64,000 nucleotides of DNA from the NCBI GenBank assembly GCA_035541475.1, contig DATKND010000025.1, forward strand, positions 120,892 to 184,891. Direction: 5' to 3'. How positions within the stretch are numbered: position 1 is the first letter of the stretch; the number at the start of each line of letters is the position of its first letter. Positions 33,335 through 41,722 of this stretch are shown here, in pieces. This stretch comes from DASUFZ01 sp035541475. GTDB lineage: Bacteria > Myxococcota_A > UBA9160 > SMWR01. The notes beneath the pieces are model-generated. The model was not told the origin of the DNA, did no database searches, and saw only the letters and a program-made list of their open reading frames with translations. The translations under genes and the position numbers were made by a program.

Positions 33335-34111
33335 GTGTCCGGAGCGCTGCTCGCATCGCTCGGGCTCGCCACCGCCGTCGGGACCGCCGCCGAGTTCGCG
33401 CGGCGGATTCGGCGCGTCGCAGTACCGGCGCGGCGCATCGGCTTCGACCTCGCCTTCGCGATCGCGCTCGCGCTCGGCGTCGCGGCCTTCGTGCGCGGCG
33501 TCGGATTCGCCGCCGGCGCGGCCGCGGCGGTCGCCTGCGCGATCGGCGCCGCGATGCTCGGGGTGCGTCTCCAGAGCGCGCAGTCGCGCAACCGCCCGCG
33601 CGTCGCCGTCGGCGAGCCGATCCTCGACTTCACCGCGCCCGACGAGCACGGCCGCCCGTTCCGACTCTCGTCTCTGGCCGGCCGGCCGATCCTGCTGAAG
33701 CTCTTCCGCGGGCACTGGTGACCGTACTGTGTCGCCGAGTTGCGGCGATGGGAGGAGCTGCGGGCCCAGCTCGACCGGCGCGGGATCGAGATCGTGACGC
33801 TCTCGACCGACACGCCCGCGGAGATCGCCGCGGGCCGCCACAAGCACGGCCTGAGCGCGACGATGCTCTCGGACGCCGACCTCGCCGTGACCGATCTCTA
33901 CGGCCTGCGCAATCGGCGCTCGGTCGCGCCCGGTCGTGGGCGCGCGCTGCCGCAGCTCCGCCCGCTGCCGATTCCGACCACCTTGCTCGTGGACGCGAAG
34001 GGCATCGTGCGCTGGATCGATCAGGCCGCGGACTTCCAGGTGCGCTCGGACCCCGAGCGCGTGCTGGCGGCGCTGCGCGAGCACCTGCCGGATGCCCGAT
34101 CGACCACGTGA
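33335..34111 (+). CDS. Candidate selenoprotein: membrane-anchored redoxin with UGA in a W-U-P-Y-C motif
   Basis: The frame from 33335 continues past a TGA at 33719-33721 to the stop at 34111, 258 residues if UGA is read as selenocysteine. The N-terminus has two membrane helices (residues about 34-70), then a thioredoxin/AhpC-TSA-type domain: ILDFTAPDEHGRPFRLSSL, then LLKLFRGHW-U-PYCVAEL, then VTLSTDTPAEIAAGR. U129 and C132 form a UxxC pair exactly where related proteins have CxxC. A stem-loop follows the UGA. A GTG start at 33335 is preceded by AGGAG. It likely acts as a thiol oxidoreductase or peroxidase outside the membrane. Without Sec insertion only a 128-residue fragment lacking the redox site would be made. 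Confidence 0.82.
33722..33750 (+). promoter_or_regulatory. Candidate bacterial SECIS stem-loop
   Basis: Immediately after the UGA: TGTCGCC (33730-33736) pairs with GGCGATG (33744-33750), with two G-U pairs at the base, around the loop GAGTTGC (33737-33743). The loop begins 16 nt after the UGA and with a G, in line with the loose rule for bacterial SECIS elements. It is coding as well, so only comparative analysis can prove it. Confidence 0.5.
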
Positions 34112-34143
34112 ACCACCGCGTCCGCTGCTAGAGTCGAAAAATC

Positions 34144-34149
34144 AGGAGG
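34144..34149 (+). promoter_or_regulatory. Ribosome binding site that sets a TTG start
   Basis: AGGAGG ends 7 nt before the TTG at 34157, which makes this the preferred start of the VOC gene over the GTG at 34166. Confidence 0.65.
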
Positions 34150-34156
34150 GTCGGGG

Positions 34157-34561
34157 TTGAGCGACGTGGGACTCACGCACGTGGCGCTGCCCGTGCGCGA
34201 CCTCGACGCGAGCATCGACTTCTACGCGCGCTATGCGCAGATGCAGGTCGTGCACCGGCGCGAGGGCGTCGTCTGGCTCTCGGACCGCACGCGCCCGTTC
34301 GTGATCGTGCTGATGCAAGGCGGCGAGGTCGAGCACCCGCTGCGGCCGGCGGCACATCTCGGCGTCGCCTGCGCGAGCCGCGGCGAGGTCGACCGCCTGT
34401 GCGCGCTCGCGCGCGACGAGAAGCGCCTGGTCGGCGGGCCCGAGGACTACGGACCGCCGGTCGGCTACTGGGCCTTCCTCTCCGATCCCGACGGCCATAC
34501 GGTCGAGATCTCGCACGGCCAGGACGTGGGACTCGTGGTCGAGGGGCGCGAGCCCGACTGA
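34157..34561 (+). CDS. VOC family protein (glyoxalase/bleomycin-resistance type)
   Basis: A 134-residue protein with two VOC modules. It starts LTHVALPVRDLDASIDFYAR, and the second module has HLGVACASRGEVDRL and the end DPDGHTVEISHGQD, with metal-ligand candidates H8, H73 and a Glu near the end. Length and motifs are typical of a single-domain glyoxalase-like enzyme. It lies 45 bp after the selenoprotein gene on the same strand and could belong to its operon. The substrate is unknown. A TTG start is favoured by a strong ribosome site. Confidence 0.9.
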   Translation: MSDVGLTHVALPVRDLDASIDFYARYAQMQVVHRREGVVWLSDRTRPFVIVLMQGGEVEHPLRPAAHLGVACASRGEVDRLCALARDEKRLVGGPEDYGPPVGYWAFLSDPDGHTVEISHGQDVGLVVEGREPD

Positions 34562-34576
34562 GCCGCACGGCACCGG

Positions 34577-35302
34577 TCAGAGATGGGCGCCCTTCTTCGG
34601 GATCGAGAGCGGCTCGACCCGCGCAGGTGGCGGATCCTGCTTCGACCACGCCGGATCCACGAAGCGCGCCGCGGTGAACCACTTCCCTTCGTCGGGAGCG
34701 CCTCCGACCAGGATGCGGATCTCCTGATCGGGAAGCCGCCAGCGGTGCGTCACGACCTCTTGCTTCGGCGCGAGCGCGCCGCGCTGGGGGAAGGGCGTCT
34801 GCTCGGGCGCCTCGCCCTTGAAGCGCGTCACCCACGCCGCGAGCAGCTTCCACACCCGCTCGAGGTGCGCGTCGGCCTGCGTCGCGTCGAGATCGGGGGT
34901 CAGCACGTCGATGCGCCAGAGCTTCCCGTCGACGAACGAGAACTGCGCCAGCAGTTCCTCGCCGTCGATCTTCGTCTTCACGAAGGCGCAGCGCTCGAAG
35001 AGCTTGTGCTGGTAGCAGAGGAAGCCGTCGGTGTAGTGGAGCGTCTCGGCGACGGTGTCGGGGCTGTCGCCCCAGTCGAACTCCGAGAGCCGCCACTTCT
35101 CGTCCTTCTGCGGAGCGCTCGGCGTCTGCGGCTCGAGGGGCGGCGCCTCGGGCGCGGCTGCTTCCGGCGTGGTGGCCGGCGGAGTCTGCGACGCTTGCGC
35201 GCCCGGCCCCTGCGCGGGCGCCTCGCTCTTCGGCGACTCCTCGCGCTGTGCGTTGCACGCGGCGAGCGCGAGCGCGAGCGACGCGATGGCGATCCACCTC
35301 AT
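34577..35302 (-). CDS. Lipoprotein of unknown function
   Basis: A 241-residue lipoprotein: signal with lipobox LALAAC, then a Pro/Ala/Gln-rich linker (residues about 25-65), then a domain of about 170 residues with WRLSEFDWGDSPDTVAETL and CYQHKLFERCAFVKTK. Its Cys residues suggest a small disulfide-linked periplasmic domain, and the GDSP-tval pattern recalls proteins that measure cell-wall or enzyme binding, but I do not recognise the family. The ATG at 35300-35302 is chosen; a GTG at 35308 is also in frame. It is convergent with the VOC gene and divergent from the lyase gene. Confidence 0.7.
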   Translation of the reverse strand: MRWIAIASLALALAACNAQREESPKSEAPAQGPGAQASQTPPATTPEAAAPEAPPLEPQTPSAPQKDEKWRLSEFDWGDSPDTVAETLHYTDGFLCYQHKLFERCAFVKTKIDGEELLAQFSFVDGKLWRIDVLTPDLDATQADAHLERVWKLLAAWVTRFKGEAPEQTPFPQRGALAPKQEVVTHRWRLPDQEIRILVGGAPDEGKWFTAARFVDPAWSKQDPPPARVEPLSIPKKGAHL

Positions 35303-35376
35303 CGACACCCCCGAGAGGTCGCTGAGCTTGGCGCATTCGCGCGAAGTGGGCGAGGTATGCTGCCCTGCCTCCTACC

Positions 35377-36609
35377 ATGCGTGCGACGCTTCCCCGACAC
35401 GGCAGCGCCTGGCCCGCGCTCGAAGCGCGCATGCGCGAGTACGCGGCCGGCGACGTCGACTGGCGCAGCGGCCGCGCCGCCGTCTACGTGTTCCACGCGG
35501 GCGAGGACGTGCTGCGCGTAGCGGCCGACGCCTACGCGCTCTTCCAGTCGGAGAACGCGCTCGGCCCGCTCGCCTTCCCGAGCCTGCGGCGCATGGAGCA
35601 GGAGGTGGTCGAGATCGGGCTCTCGCTGCTGCACGCGCCGGACGGCGCCTGCGGCAACATGACCTCGGGCGGGACCGAGAGCATCTTCCTCGCGGTGAAG
35701 GCGTGTCGCGACGGGGCGCGCGCTCGCGGCAGCCGCGCCGACCTGCTGGTGCTGCCGCGCTCCGCGCACCCGGCCTTCGACAAGGCCGCCAGCTATCTCG
35801 GCCTTCGCTGCGTGCGCGTGCCGGTCGCCGCGGACTTCTGCGCCGACCCCGAGGCGATGGCGCGCGCGTCCGGCGACGACGCGCTGATGCTCGTCGGGTC
35901 GGCGCCCTGCTTTCCGTACGGCGTGATCGACCCGATCGAGGAGCTCGCCGCGATCTCGCGCGAGCGCGGCGTCTGGCTCCACGTCGATGCCTGCGTCGGC
36001 GGCTACCTCGCTCCGTTCGCGCGCATGAACGGCGTCGCGCTGCCGGCCTTCGACTTCGAGGTGCCGGGCGTGCGCTCGATCTCGGCCGATCTCCACAAGT
36101 ACGGCTATGCGGCGAAGGGCGCGTCGACGCTCTTCCACCGCGACGAGGCGCAGCGCGCGCACCAGATCTTCGAGTTCCACGACTGGCCGGCCGGCGGCAT
36201 GACGACGCCGACCGCGGCGGGCACGCGTCCGGGCGGCGCGATCGCGGCGGCGTGGGCCGTGCTCCACTACCTCGGCGAGAGCGGCTACCGCGAGAAGGCG
36301 CGCCAGGTGTGCGACACGCGCGAGCGGATCGCGCGCGGCGTCGCCGCGCAGGGACTGCGCGTGCTCGGCGATCCGCGGCTCGGCATCGTCGCCTACACCG
36401 CGGACGATCTCGACGTCTTCGCGGTGTGGGGTCGCCTCGCGCGGCGCGGCTGGATGACGGCGCTCTGCACGGAGCCGAAGGCGATCCATCTGATGCTTTC
36501 GCCCGCGCACGCGCAGGTCGCCGATGTCTACCTCGCCGATCTCGCGCAGGCCCTCGCCGAGGTGCGCGCGGGCGCGAGCGGCGCCGACGTGCGCGCCCGC
36601 TACGCCTGA
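35377..36609 (+). CDS. PLP-dependent lyase, sphingosine-1-phosphate lyase-like
   Basis: A 410-residue fold-type I PLP enzyme. GNMTSGGTESIFLAVKA binds the cofactor phosphate, H131 stacks on PLP, D204 in LHVDACVGGY pairs with the pyridine N, and K241 in SADLHKYGYAAKG forms the Schiff base. These match sphingosine-1-phosphate lyase (Dpl1) better than glutamate decarboxylase. It would cleave a phosphorylated long-chain base. A ceramidase-like gene lies at 49.4 kb, so sphingolipid turnover is plausible. An upstream CRP-like box belongs more likely to the next gene. The ATG at 35377 shares a short divergent promoter with the lipoprotein gene. Confidence 0.85.
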   Translation: MRATLPRHGSAWPALEARMREYAAGDVDWRSGRAAVYVFHAGEDVLRVAADAYALFQSENALGPLAFPSLRRMEQEVVEIGLSLLHAPDGACGNMTSGGTESIFLAVKACRDGARARGSRADLLVLPRSAHPAFDKAASYLGLRCVRVPVAADFCADPEAMARASGDDALMLVGSAPCFPYGVIDPIEELAAISRERGVWLHVDACVGGYLAPFARMNGVALPAFDFEVPGVRSISADLHKYGYAAKGASTLFHRDEAQRAHQIFEFHDWPAGGMTTPTAAGTRPGGAIAAAWAVLHYLGESGYREKARQVCDTRERIARGVAAQGLRVLGDPRLGIVAYTADDLDVFAVWGRLARRGWMTALCTEPKAIHLMLSPAHAQVADVYLADLAQALAEVRAGASGADVRARYA

Positions 36610-36619
36610 GCACGCACCG

Positions 36620-36635
36620 TGTGACGAACGTCACG
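36620..36635. promoter_or_regulatory. CRP/FNR-like palindrome upstream of the H-NS-type gene
   Basis: TGTGA-CGAACG-TCACG matches the CRP consensus TGTGA-N6-TCACA at nine of ten defined positions, with an inner perfect dyad GTGACG-AA-CGTCAC (36621-36634). It lies 60 bp upstream of the ATG at 36696 and 10 bp after the lyase stop. Whether a CRP-family regulator exists in this organism is not visible. Confidence 0.5.
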
Positions 36636-36695
36636 GCAGGGGCGTCCTCCTCGCGCCGATAGGAGGGGGGCACCGGTCGAAGGAGGGCCACGATC

Positions 36696-37034
36696 ATGCC
36701 CCGCGGCCGCGACGCCGACCTCTCGGCGCTCTCGCTGGCGGCGTTGCGAGCGCTGCGCGCGCGCATCGACGCCGAGATCGAGGCGCGGCTCGGCGCACAG
36801 GAGGCGCAACTCCGCGCGCGCGGCGGCCTCGTCGAGCGCGACGGCCCCCGCTACCGCAATCCCGAGAACTCGGCCGAGACCTGGTCCGGCAAGGAGCCAC
36901 GCCCGACCTGGGTCGGCGAGGCGCTGGCGAAGGGCTACACGCTCTCCGAGCTCGAGATCCTCGACGACCGCCCGGTCCGGAACGCCGAGCCGGTCGCCGC
37001 GGCCGCTGCAAGAAAGCCGCCTCGCCGCGCGTAG
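36696..37034 (+). CDS. H-NS-type nucleoid protein
   Basis: A 112-residue protein: an N-terminal coiled-coil (LAALRALRARIDAEIEARLG), then the H-NS C-terminal DNA-binding domain with YRNPENSAETWSGK and TWVGEALAKG (residues 53-80). H-NS proteins silence AT-rich, often foreign, DNA. The ATG at 36696 is set by AGGAGG, 9 nt upstream. H-NS is best known in beta- and gamma-proteobacteria; its presence here suggests a related silencing system or transfer. The ECF sigma gene begins 137 bp later and may be independently transcribed. Confidence 0.85.
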   Translation: MPRGRDADLSALSLAALRALRARIDAEIEARLGAQEAQLRARGGLVERDGPRYRNPENSAETWSGKEPRPTWVGEALAKGYTLSELEILDDRPVRNAEPVAAAAARKPPRRA

Positions 37035-37171
37035 AGGAGACGAGGCGGGGTGCCTCGGAGGCGAGCGCGGTGGAGGCGGTCGTCGCGCTGACGGGTATTC
37101 GCTCCTGGGTGTTAGGATCGCCGGCGCGCGACGAGCCGACGCCGCGACGCGTCGCCGCGGCCGGAGGGGGT

Positions 37172-37735
37172 GTGGACGAGTCGGCGATCCGCGCGCGCAT
37201 CGCGTCCGCAGCGGCGGGCGACGCCGGCGCGCAGGGCGAGCTCTTCGAGACCTACCGCGCGGACGTGACGCGCTTGTGTGAGCGGCTGCTCGGCTCGCGC
37301 GAGGACGCCGAGGACGTGGTCCACGAGAGCTACCTCCGCATGCAGCGCGGCGTCGCGAGCTACGACCCCGAGCGTCCCTTCCGCCGCTGGCTCCTGGCGG
37401 TGGCGTCGCATTGCGCGATCGACCGGCTGCGCCGGCGCCGCCGCGAGGCGCGCCTCTTCGATGCCGAGGCCGACGCCGACGCGCAGCCCGACCGCGGCGA
37501 CACGCCGCTCTCGGGCGAGCTGCGCGAGGAGGTGCGCCGCCGCGTGCTGGCGGCGATCGACACCTTGCCCGACCGCTACCGCGCGCCGGTCGTGCTCCGC
37601 TACTACGCCGATCTCGACTACGCCTCGATCGCCGCGATCCTCGGCGTCGACACCAATCAGGTGGCGACCTTGCTGCTGCGCGGGCGCCGCCGGCTGCGCG
37701 ACGCGCTCGCGACCGAGACGGGAGGCGTGCCGTGA
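37172..37735 (+). CDS. ECF-type RNA polymerase sigma factor
   Basis: A 187-residue group IV sigma factor. Region 2 is GELFETYRADVTRLCERLLG with DAEDVVHESYLRM, and region 4 is LPDRYRAPVVLRYYADLDYA then SIAAILGVDTNQVATLLLRG. The start GTG at 37172 follows a GGAGGGGG purine tract. It ends in GTGA overlap with the anti-sigma gene, the usual arrangement for such pairs. The signal is unknown; the partner has a beta-helix domain and membrane segments and suggests an envelope or cell-shape stress response. Confidence 0.93.
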   Translation: MDESAIRARIASAAAGDAGAQGELFETYRADVTRLCERLLGSREDAEDVVHESYLRMQRGVASYDPERPFRRWLLAVASHCAIDRLRRRRREARLFDAEADADAQPDRGDTPLSGELREEVRRRVLAAIDTLPDRYRAPVVLRYYADLDYASIAAILGVDTNQVATLLLRGRRRLRDALATETGGVP

Positions 37736-39363
37736 GCTGCCCTCGCGAGTCGATGCTCGCGCGCTACGCGGACCGCGAGCTCTTCGGCGACGCGCTACAC
37801 GCGCTGGAATCGCACCTGGTCGGCTGTCGCGACTGCCGCTCGCGCGTCGTCGCGCTCCAGAGCGAGTCGCTCTGGCTGGCCGACGTGCTGCGCGAGCGCG
37901 AGCGCCGCCACGCGCTCCACGCGGCCGACGAGGACGAGCGCGGGCCCGGCGTCGCGATGGGACTTCCGCTCGCGATCGCCGCGGTCACCGCCGTCGTGGC
38001 GGTCGGCGGCGCGCTGCTCGAGTCGCACCTGCCGGGCGGCCTCGACGTCCTGAACCCCATGCGCCTCCTGGGAGCGACCGACATGCTCTTCGATCTCGTC
38101 TTCATGCTGCGGGCGCGAGCGCCGGGCCTGCTCGAGCTGGGCTTTGCAGTCGCGATCGTGGCCTCCGTCTCGGCGCTGCTCTCGTTCGCGGTCGGCGCGC
38201 TCTACCGGCGCGTCTTCGGCGCGGCCGTCGTGCTCCTGTGTCTGCTCGCGCCGCTGCGCAGCGGTGCCTTCGAATTCCGCCACGAGCACCACGGCGACGT
38301 CCGCATCGAGGCCGGCCAGACCCTGGACGGCGCGCTCCTCGTCTCGAGCGAGACCTTCGAGCTCGACGGCGTCGTCGATGGCGACCTCTTCGTCGCGGCG
38401 GAGCGCGTCTCGATCGCGGGCGAGGTGCGCGGCAACGTCTACGCCTTCACGCGCAGCTTCGAGCTGACGGGGCGGGTCACGGGCTCGCTGATCGGCCTGA
38501 TCGACACCACGGAGGTGGACGGCGAGCTCGGGGGCGCGCTCTACGCGGTGAGCGGGCGCGTGCGGCTCGCGCCGAGCGGCCGCGTCGCGCGCGATCTGGC
38601 CGCGATGTCCCACGACGTCGAGCTCGAGGGCACCGTCGGCCGCGACGTCTTCTTCGGCGGCAACCGGCTCGAGCTGCGCGGCACGGTCGGTCGCAACGTC
38701 GAGGCGCGCTGGCGGGTCGAGCGCCTCGCGCTGCGCGACGGCGCGCGCATCGGCGGCGACATCGACGCGTGGCTCGCGAGCCCGGAGAACCTCGAGCGCT
38801 CGCCTGGCGCGCAGGTCGCGGGGGCCGTCCGCCCGCACGAGGTCGAGAGCGCGGGCCAGCGCTATCTCGACATCTACCGCGACCCGTGGTTCTGGACGCT
38901 CCACGCGGTCGGCTTCGTCGCGGCCTTCCTGTTCGGCCTGCTCGTCTACCGGCTCGCACCGCGACTCCTCGCCTTCGAGGTCGCGACGGCGCGCGAGTTC
39001 TTCGGCGCGCTCGGCCAGGGCTTCGTGGTGCTGGTCGTGACCCCGGTCGCGCTGGCGCTGGTCGCGCTGACCCTGGTCGGCATCCCGATCGCGCTGCTCG
39101 GCTTCTTCGCCCTGCTGACCGCGATCTATCTGGCCGAGATCGTCGTCGCGAGCGCGGTCGGGCGCTGGCTCGCGCCGCCGAGGACGCCGAGCCTCTTCGA
39201 CTTCGGCCGCAGCCTGCTGGCCGGCCTCGCGGTCGTCGTCGTGGCCGAGCACGTTCCCTTCGTCGGCGTGCCGGTCACCGCGATCGTGCTGCTGGTCGGA
39301 CTCGGCGCGCTCGCGGCGCGCGCCCGTGCATCGCTCGGACCGCGCCCGCTGCTCGCCGACTAA
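37732..39363 (+). CDS. Anti-sigma zinc finger / bactofilin-like membrane fusion protein
   Basis: A 543-residue protein combining a zinc-binding anti-sigma domain (ESHLVGCRDC, an H-x3-C-x2-C motif) with membrane helices at about 80-150, a long stretch of short beta repeats (GDLFVAAERVSIAGEVRGNV and further GTVGRDV-type units, residues about 190-350) like bactofilin or polymer-forming beta-helices, and three to four more membrane helices at the C-terminus. The GTG start overlaps the sigma-factor stop. It probably holds the sigma factor at the membrane. The fusion of a bactofilin-like module to an anti-sigma domain is unusual in my experience. Confidence 0.78.
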   Translation: MSCPRESMLARYADRELFGDALHALESHLVGCRDCRSRVVALQSESLWLADVLRERERRHALHAADEDERGPGVAMGLPLAIAAVTAVVAVGGALLESHLPGGLDVLNPMRLLGATDMLFDLVFMLRARAPGLLELGFAVAIVASVSALLSFAVGALYRRVFGAAVVLLCLLAPLRSGAFEFRHEHHGDVRIEAGQTLDGALLVSSETFELDGVVDGDLFVAAERVSIAGEVRGNVYAFTRSFELTGRVTGSLIGLIDTTEVDGELGGALYAVSGRVRLAPSGRVARDLAAMSHDVELEGTVGRDVFFGGNRLELRGTVGRNVEARWRVERLALRDGARIGGDIDAWLASPENLERSPGAQVAGAVRPHEVESAGQRYLDIYRDPWFWTLHAVGFVAAFLFGLLVYRLAPRLLAFEVATAREFFGALGQGFVVLVVTPVALALVALTLVGIPIALLGFFALLTAIYLAEIVVASAVGRWLAPPRTPSLFDFGRSLLAGLAVVVVAEHVPFVGVPVTAIVLLVGLGALAARARASLGPRPLLAD

Positions 39364-39842
39364 CGAGCGCCGGGCGAGCGAGTCTCCGGTTTCGCCGGCC
39401 CGAAGATCCGCATCGTGCGCGTCGAGTAGCTGAACTCCTCGACGCGCCGGCGGATCTTCCAGCCGTCCTGCGTGCGCACCAGCTCGTCGCAGTAGTAGCC
39501 GCCGTCGATGGACAGCTTCGTCGGCTCGCCGTCCGGGGTCGGCCAGGTCATCGGGTTGTAGAAGCCCGAGCGGCAGCGCGCGCGGTCGCCCGAGATCGCA
39601 ACCTCGCGGTTGATCGTCATGTGCTGGCTCATCGGGAAGATCGCCATCGTCTTCTCGAGCCAGGCGCGCACTTCCTTCACGCTGCCCGACGTGCCGCCGA
39701 AGGCGCGGTAGTCGATGAAGGCATCGGGCGTGAAGCAGCTCTCCCAGAGATCCCAGTCCTTGCGGTCGACGCCGACCGCATAGCGCGTCAGCAGGTCGTC
39801 GATCTCGATGCGGTCCGAGAGCTCCTGGAGCGAGAGCGGCAT
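39360..39842 (-). CDS. SnoaL/NTF2-like fold protein
   Basis: A 160-residue cone-shaped alpha+beta barrel protein: DRIEIDDLLTRYAVGVDRKD, then CFTPDAFIDYRAFGG, and later QHMTINREVAISGDRARCRS. Asp and His positions are those of polyketide cyclase/dehydratase-like SnoaL proteins (hydroxysteroid isomerase relatives). It may act on a small hydrophobic substrate in catabolism. Its 3' end overlaps the stop of the convergent anti-sigma gene. The ATG at 39842 is typical of the family. Confidence 0.85.
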   Translation of the reverse strand: MPLSLQELSDRIEIDDLLTRYAVGVDRKDWDLWESCFTPDAFIDYRAFGGTSGSVKEVRAWLEKTMAIFPMSQHMTINREVAISGDRARCRSGFYNPMTWPTPDGEPTKLSIDGGYYCDELVRTQDGWKIRRRVEEFSYSTRTMRIFGPAKPETRSPGAR

Positions 39843-39876
39843 GCGCGCCTCCTGAGGGCGCGCAGTATAGGCATGC

Positions 39877-40482
39877 CTACGAGGCCTGGATGACGTAGCC
39901 GAGCAGGAAGGCGTAGATGCAGGCGCTGGCGACGACGAGCAGCAGGTGGAAGAGCTCGTGGAAGGAGAAGACGCCGGGCCAGAGCGACGGGCGACGCGTC
40001 ACGTAGACGGCGGCGCCGGCCGCGTACAGCGCCGCGGCGCCGGCCAGCAGCAACGGGCTCTCGCCCGGCAGGCGGCCGAGCGTCGGCAGCGCCGGCAGCG
40101 CGAGACACGCCTGCGCGAGCTGCCAGCGCACGGGCGCTCCCTCGCGGCGGCGCAGGAACTTCTCGGCGACGCCGCAGAACGCGATCGCCCACGCGATCGC
40201 GAGCAGCGGCGCGCGAAGCTCCGGCGACGCACCGATCCAGACGAAGGGCGTCAAGGTGCCGGCGACCTTCACGTAGATCATCGCGTGGTCGAGCCGCTGC
40301 ATGCGCCGCTTCCAGACCGGGACCCACGGCGCCGAGTGATACAGCGCGCTCACCGCGTAGAGAGCGGCCTGCGAGAGCGCGAGCACGAGGAACGCGTCGC
40401 GCGCCTCGAGGGTCTCGTGGGGCAGCAACGCGAGGTAGAGCGCGACGCCGAGCGACGCGCACGCGGCGCTGCCGTGCAGCAC
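39877..40482 (-). CDS. Hemolysin III/PAQR family membrane protein
   Basis: A protein of at least 201 residues with seven membrane helices. SALYHSAPWVP, RRMQRLDHAMIYVKVAGTLT and SFHELFHLLLVVAS hold the His, Asp and Ser residues of the PAQR metal site, related to ceramidase-like receptors. The start is uncertain: the GTG at 40480-40482 is the first start in the frame near helix 1, but family members usually begin about 20 residues earlier, where the frame is open without ATG, GTG or TTG. An ATG at 40543 is in a different frame, so a small indel may exist at the N-terminus. Confidence 0.75.
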   Translation of the reverse strand: MLHGSAACASLGVALYLALLPHETLEARDAFLVLALSQAALYAVSALYHSAPWVPVWKRRMQRLDHAMIYVKVAGTLTPFVWIGASPELRAPLLAIAWAIAFCGVAEKFLRRREGAPVRWQLAQACLALPALPTLGRLPGESPLLLAGAAALYAAGAAVYVTRRPSLWPGVFSFHELFHLLLVVASACIYAFLLGYVIQAS

Positions 40483-40648
40483 ACCTCGGACCGGATGATC
40501 GATGCGGCGCGGAGAGGCGAGCCCGAGAATGGAAAGGCTCCATCGACGTCGAGACTGTCTGCGCGCCCGGCTCCCGTCAGCCTCCCCGGCACGCGTGTCG
40601 ACGTCGATGCCGACTCTACCCGCTCCGTCGCGCGAAGTGAAGAGCGAA

Positions 40649-41722
40649 CTAACGCTGCGCGAGCGCGAGCGCCTGATCCGCGCGCCGACGGACGAGCGCG
40701 CCGTACTCCTGTGCGCGCTGCGACGCCGCGTTGCCATCGAGACCGCGCTTGTAGACGCCCTGCACGATCGCGGCGGAGCGGAACATCACGAAGACGAGGT
40801 AGAAGCTCCAGTCGTCGATCCGCTCGCGGCCCGTCAGCTCGCAGTAGCGCGCGAGCACGGCGGCCTCGTCGGGAATTCCGAGCGACGCGAGGTCGACGCC
40901 GACCAGCGATTCGCCCGGCACCGCTTCGCCGTGATAGCCCTGGCAGAAGTAGGCGAGGTCGCCGAGCGGGTGGCCGAGCGTCGAGAGCTCCCAGTCGAGC
41001 ACCGCGACGACTCGCGGCTCGCGGGGATGCACGATGCAGTTTCCGATCCGGTAGTCGCCGTGGACGACGCCGCTCTCGTCGGAGTCGGGAATGTGCGAAG
41101 GCAGCCAGTCCATCAGCGCCTTCATCGACGCGATGTCCTCGGTCTGGGACGCCTGGTACTGCGAGCTCCAGCGCGCGATCTGGCGCGCGTAGTAGTTGCC
41201 CGGGCGGCCGAAGTCGGCGAGGCCGATCGCGGCCGGATCGAGCTGGTGGAGCGCGGCGAGCACGCGCACGAAGTCGGCGTAGAGCGCGCTCCGCTCCTCG
41301 CGGGTGAGGTTCGGCATGCGCGCGTCGGTGATCACGCGGCCGTCCACGTAGTCCATCACGTAGAAGGGCGTGCCGATCACATTCGGGTCGTCGCAGAGCA
41401 GCCGCGTCCGCGGCACCGGCACGTCGCTTCCCTGCAGCGCGCTCATCACGCGGTACTCGCGCTCGACCTGGTGCGCCGAGGGCAGCAGCTTTCCGGGCGG
41501 CTTCTTGCGCAGCACGTAGCAGCGCTCGCCGGCGACGAGGCGGTAGGTCGGGTTCGACTGGCCGCCCTCGAACTGCAGGACCTCGATCCCGTCCTCGCAG
41601 CCGGGCAGCCGGCCGCGCAGGTACGCGCGCAGCGACGCCTCGTCGAAGCGGTGCGCCTCGCGCACGGGCGTCAGCGGCGCGGCGTCCTGCAAGGTCGCTC
41701 CTTCAGATCCGGATCGCGGCAT
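40649..41722 (-). CDS. Phosphotransferase (APH/ACAD10-like family)
   Basis: A 357-residue kinase-like protein: FEGGQSNPTYRLVAG, then VLRKKPPGKLLPSAH with the ATP-binding Lys, the Brenner motif VVHGDYRIGNCIVHP, and the metal-binding DWELSTLG. The family phosphorylates hydroxy-acyl or other small substrates and often stands next to acyl-CoA dehydrogenases. The ATG at 41720-41722 overlaps the stop of the reductase gene by 20 bp, so both are probably one transcript. The substrate is not known. Confidence 0.92.
   Translation of the reverse strand: MPRSGSEGATLQDAAPLTPVREAHRFDEASLRAYLRGRLPGCEDGIEVLQFEGGQSNPTYRLVAGERCYVLRKKPPGKLLPSAHQVEREYRVMSALQGSDVPVPRTRLLCDDPNVIGTPFYVMDYVDGRVITDARMPNLTREERSALYADFVRVLAALHQLDPAAIGLADFGRPGNYYARQIARWSSQYQASQTEDIASMKALMDWLPSHIPDSDESGVVHGDYRIGNCIVHPREPRVVAVLDWELSTLGHPLGDLAYFCQGYHGEAVPGESLVGVDLASLGIPDEAAVLARYCELTGRERIDDWSFYLVFVMFRSAAIVQGVYKRGLDGNAASQRAQEYGALVRRRADQALALAQR

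Noticed and set aside
33077..33721. A normal protein ending at the TGA at 33719
   Set aside because: It would end right before the active-site partner residues, while the same frame continues with the second half of a thioredoxin-fold domain. Recoding explains the data better.
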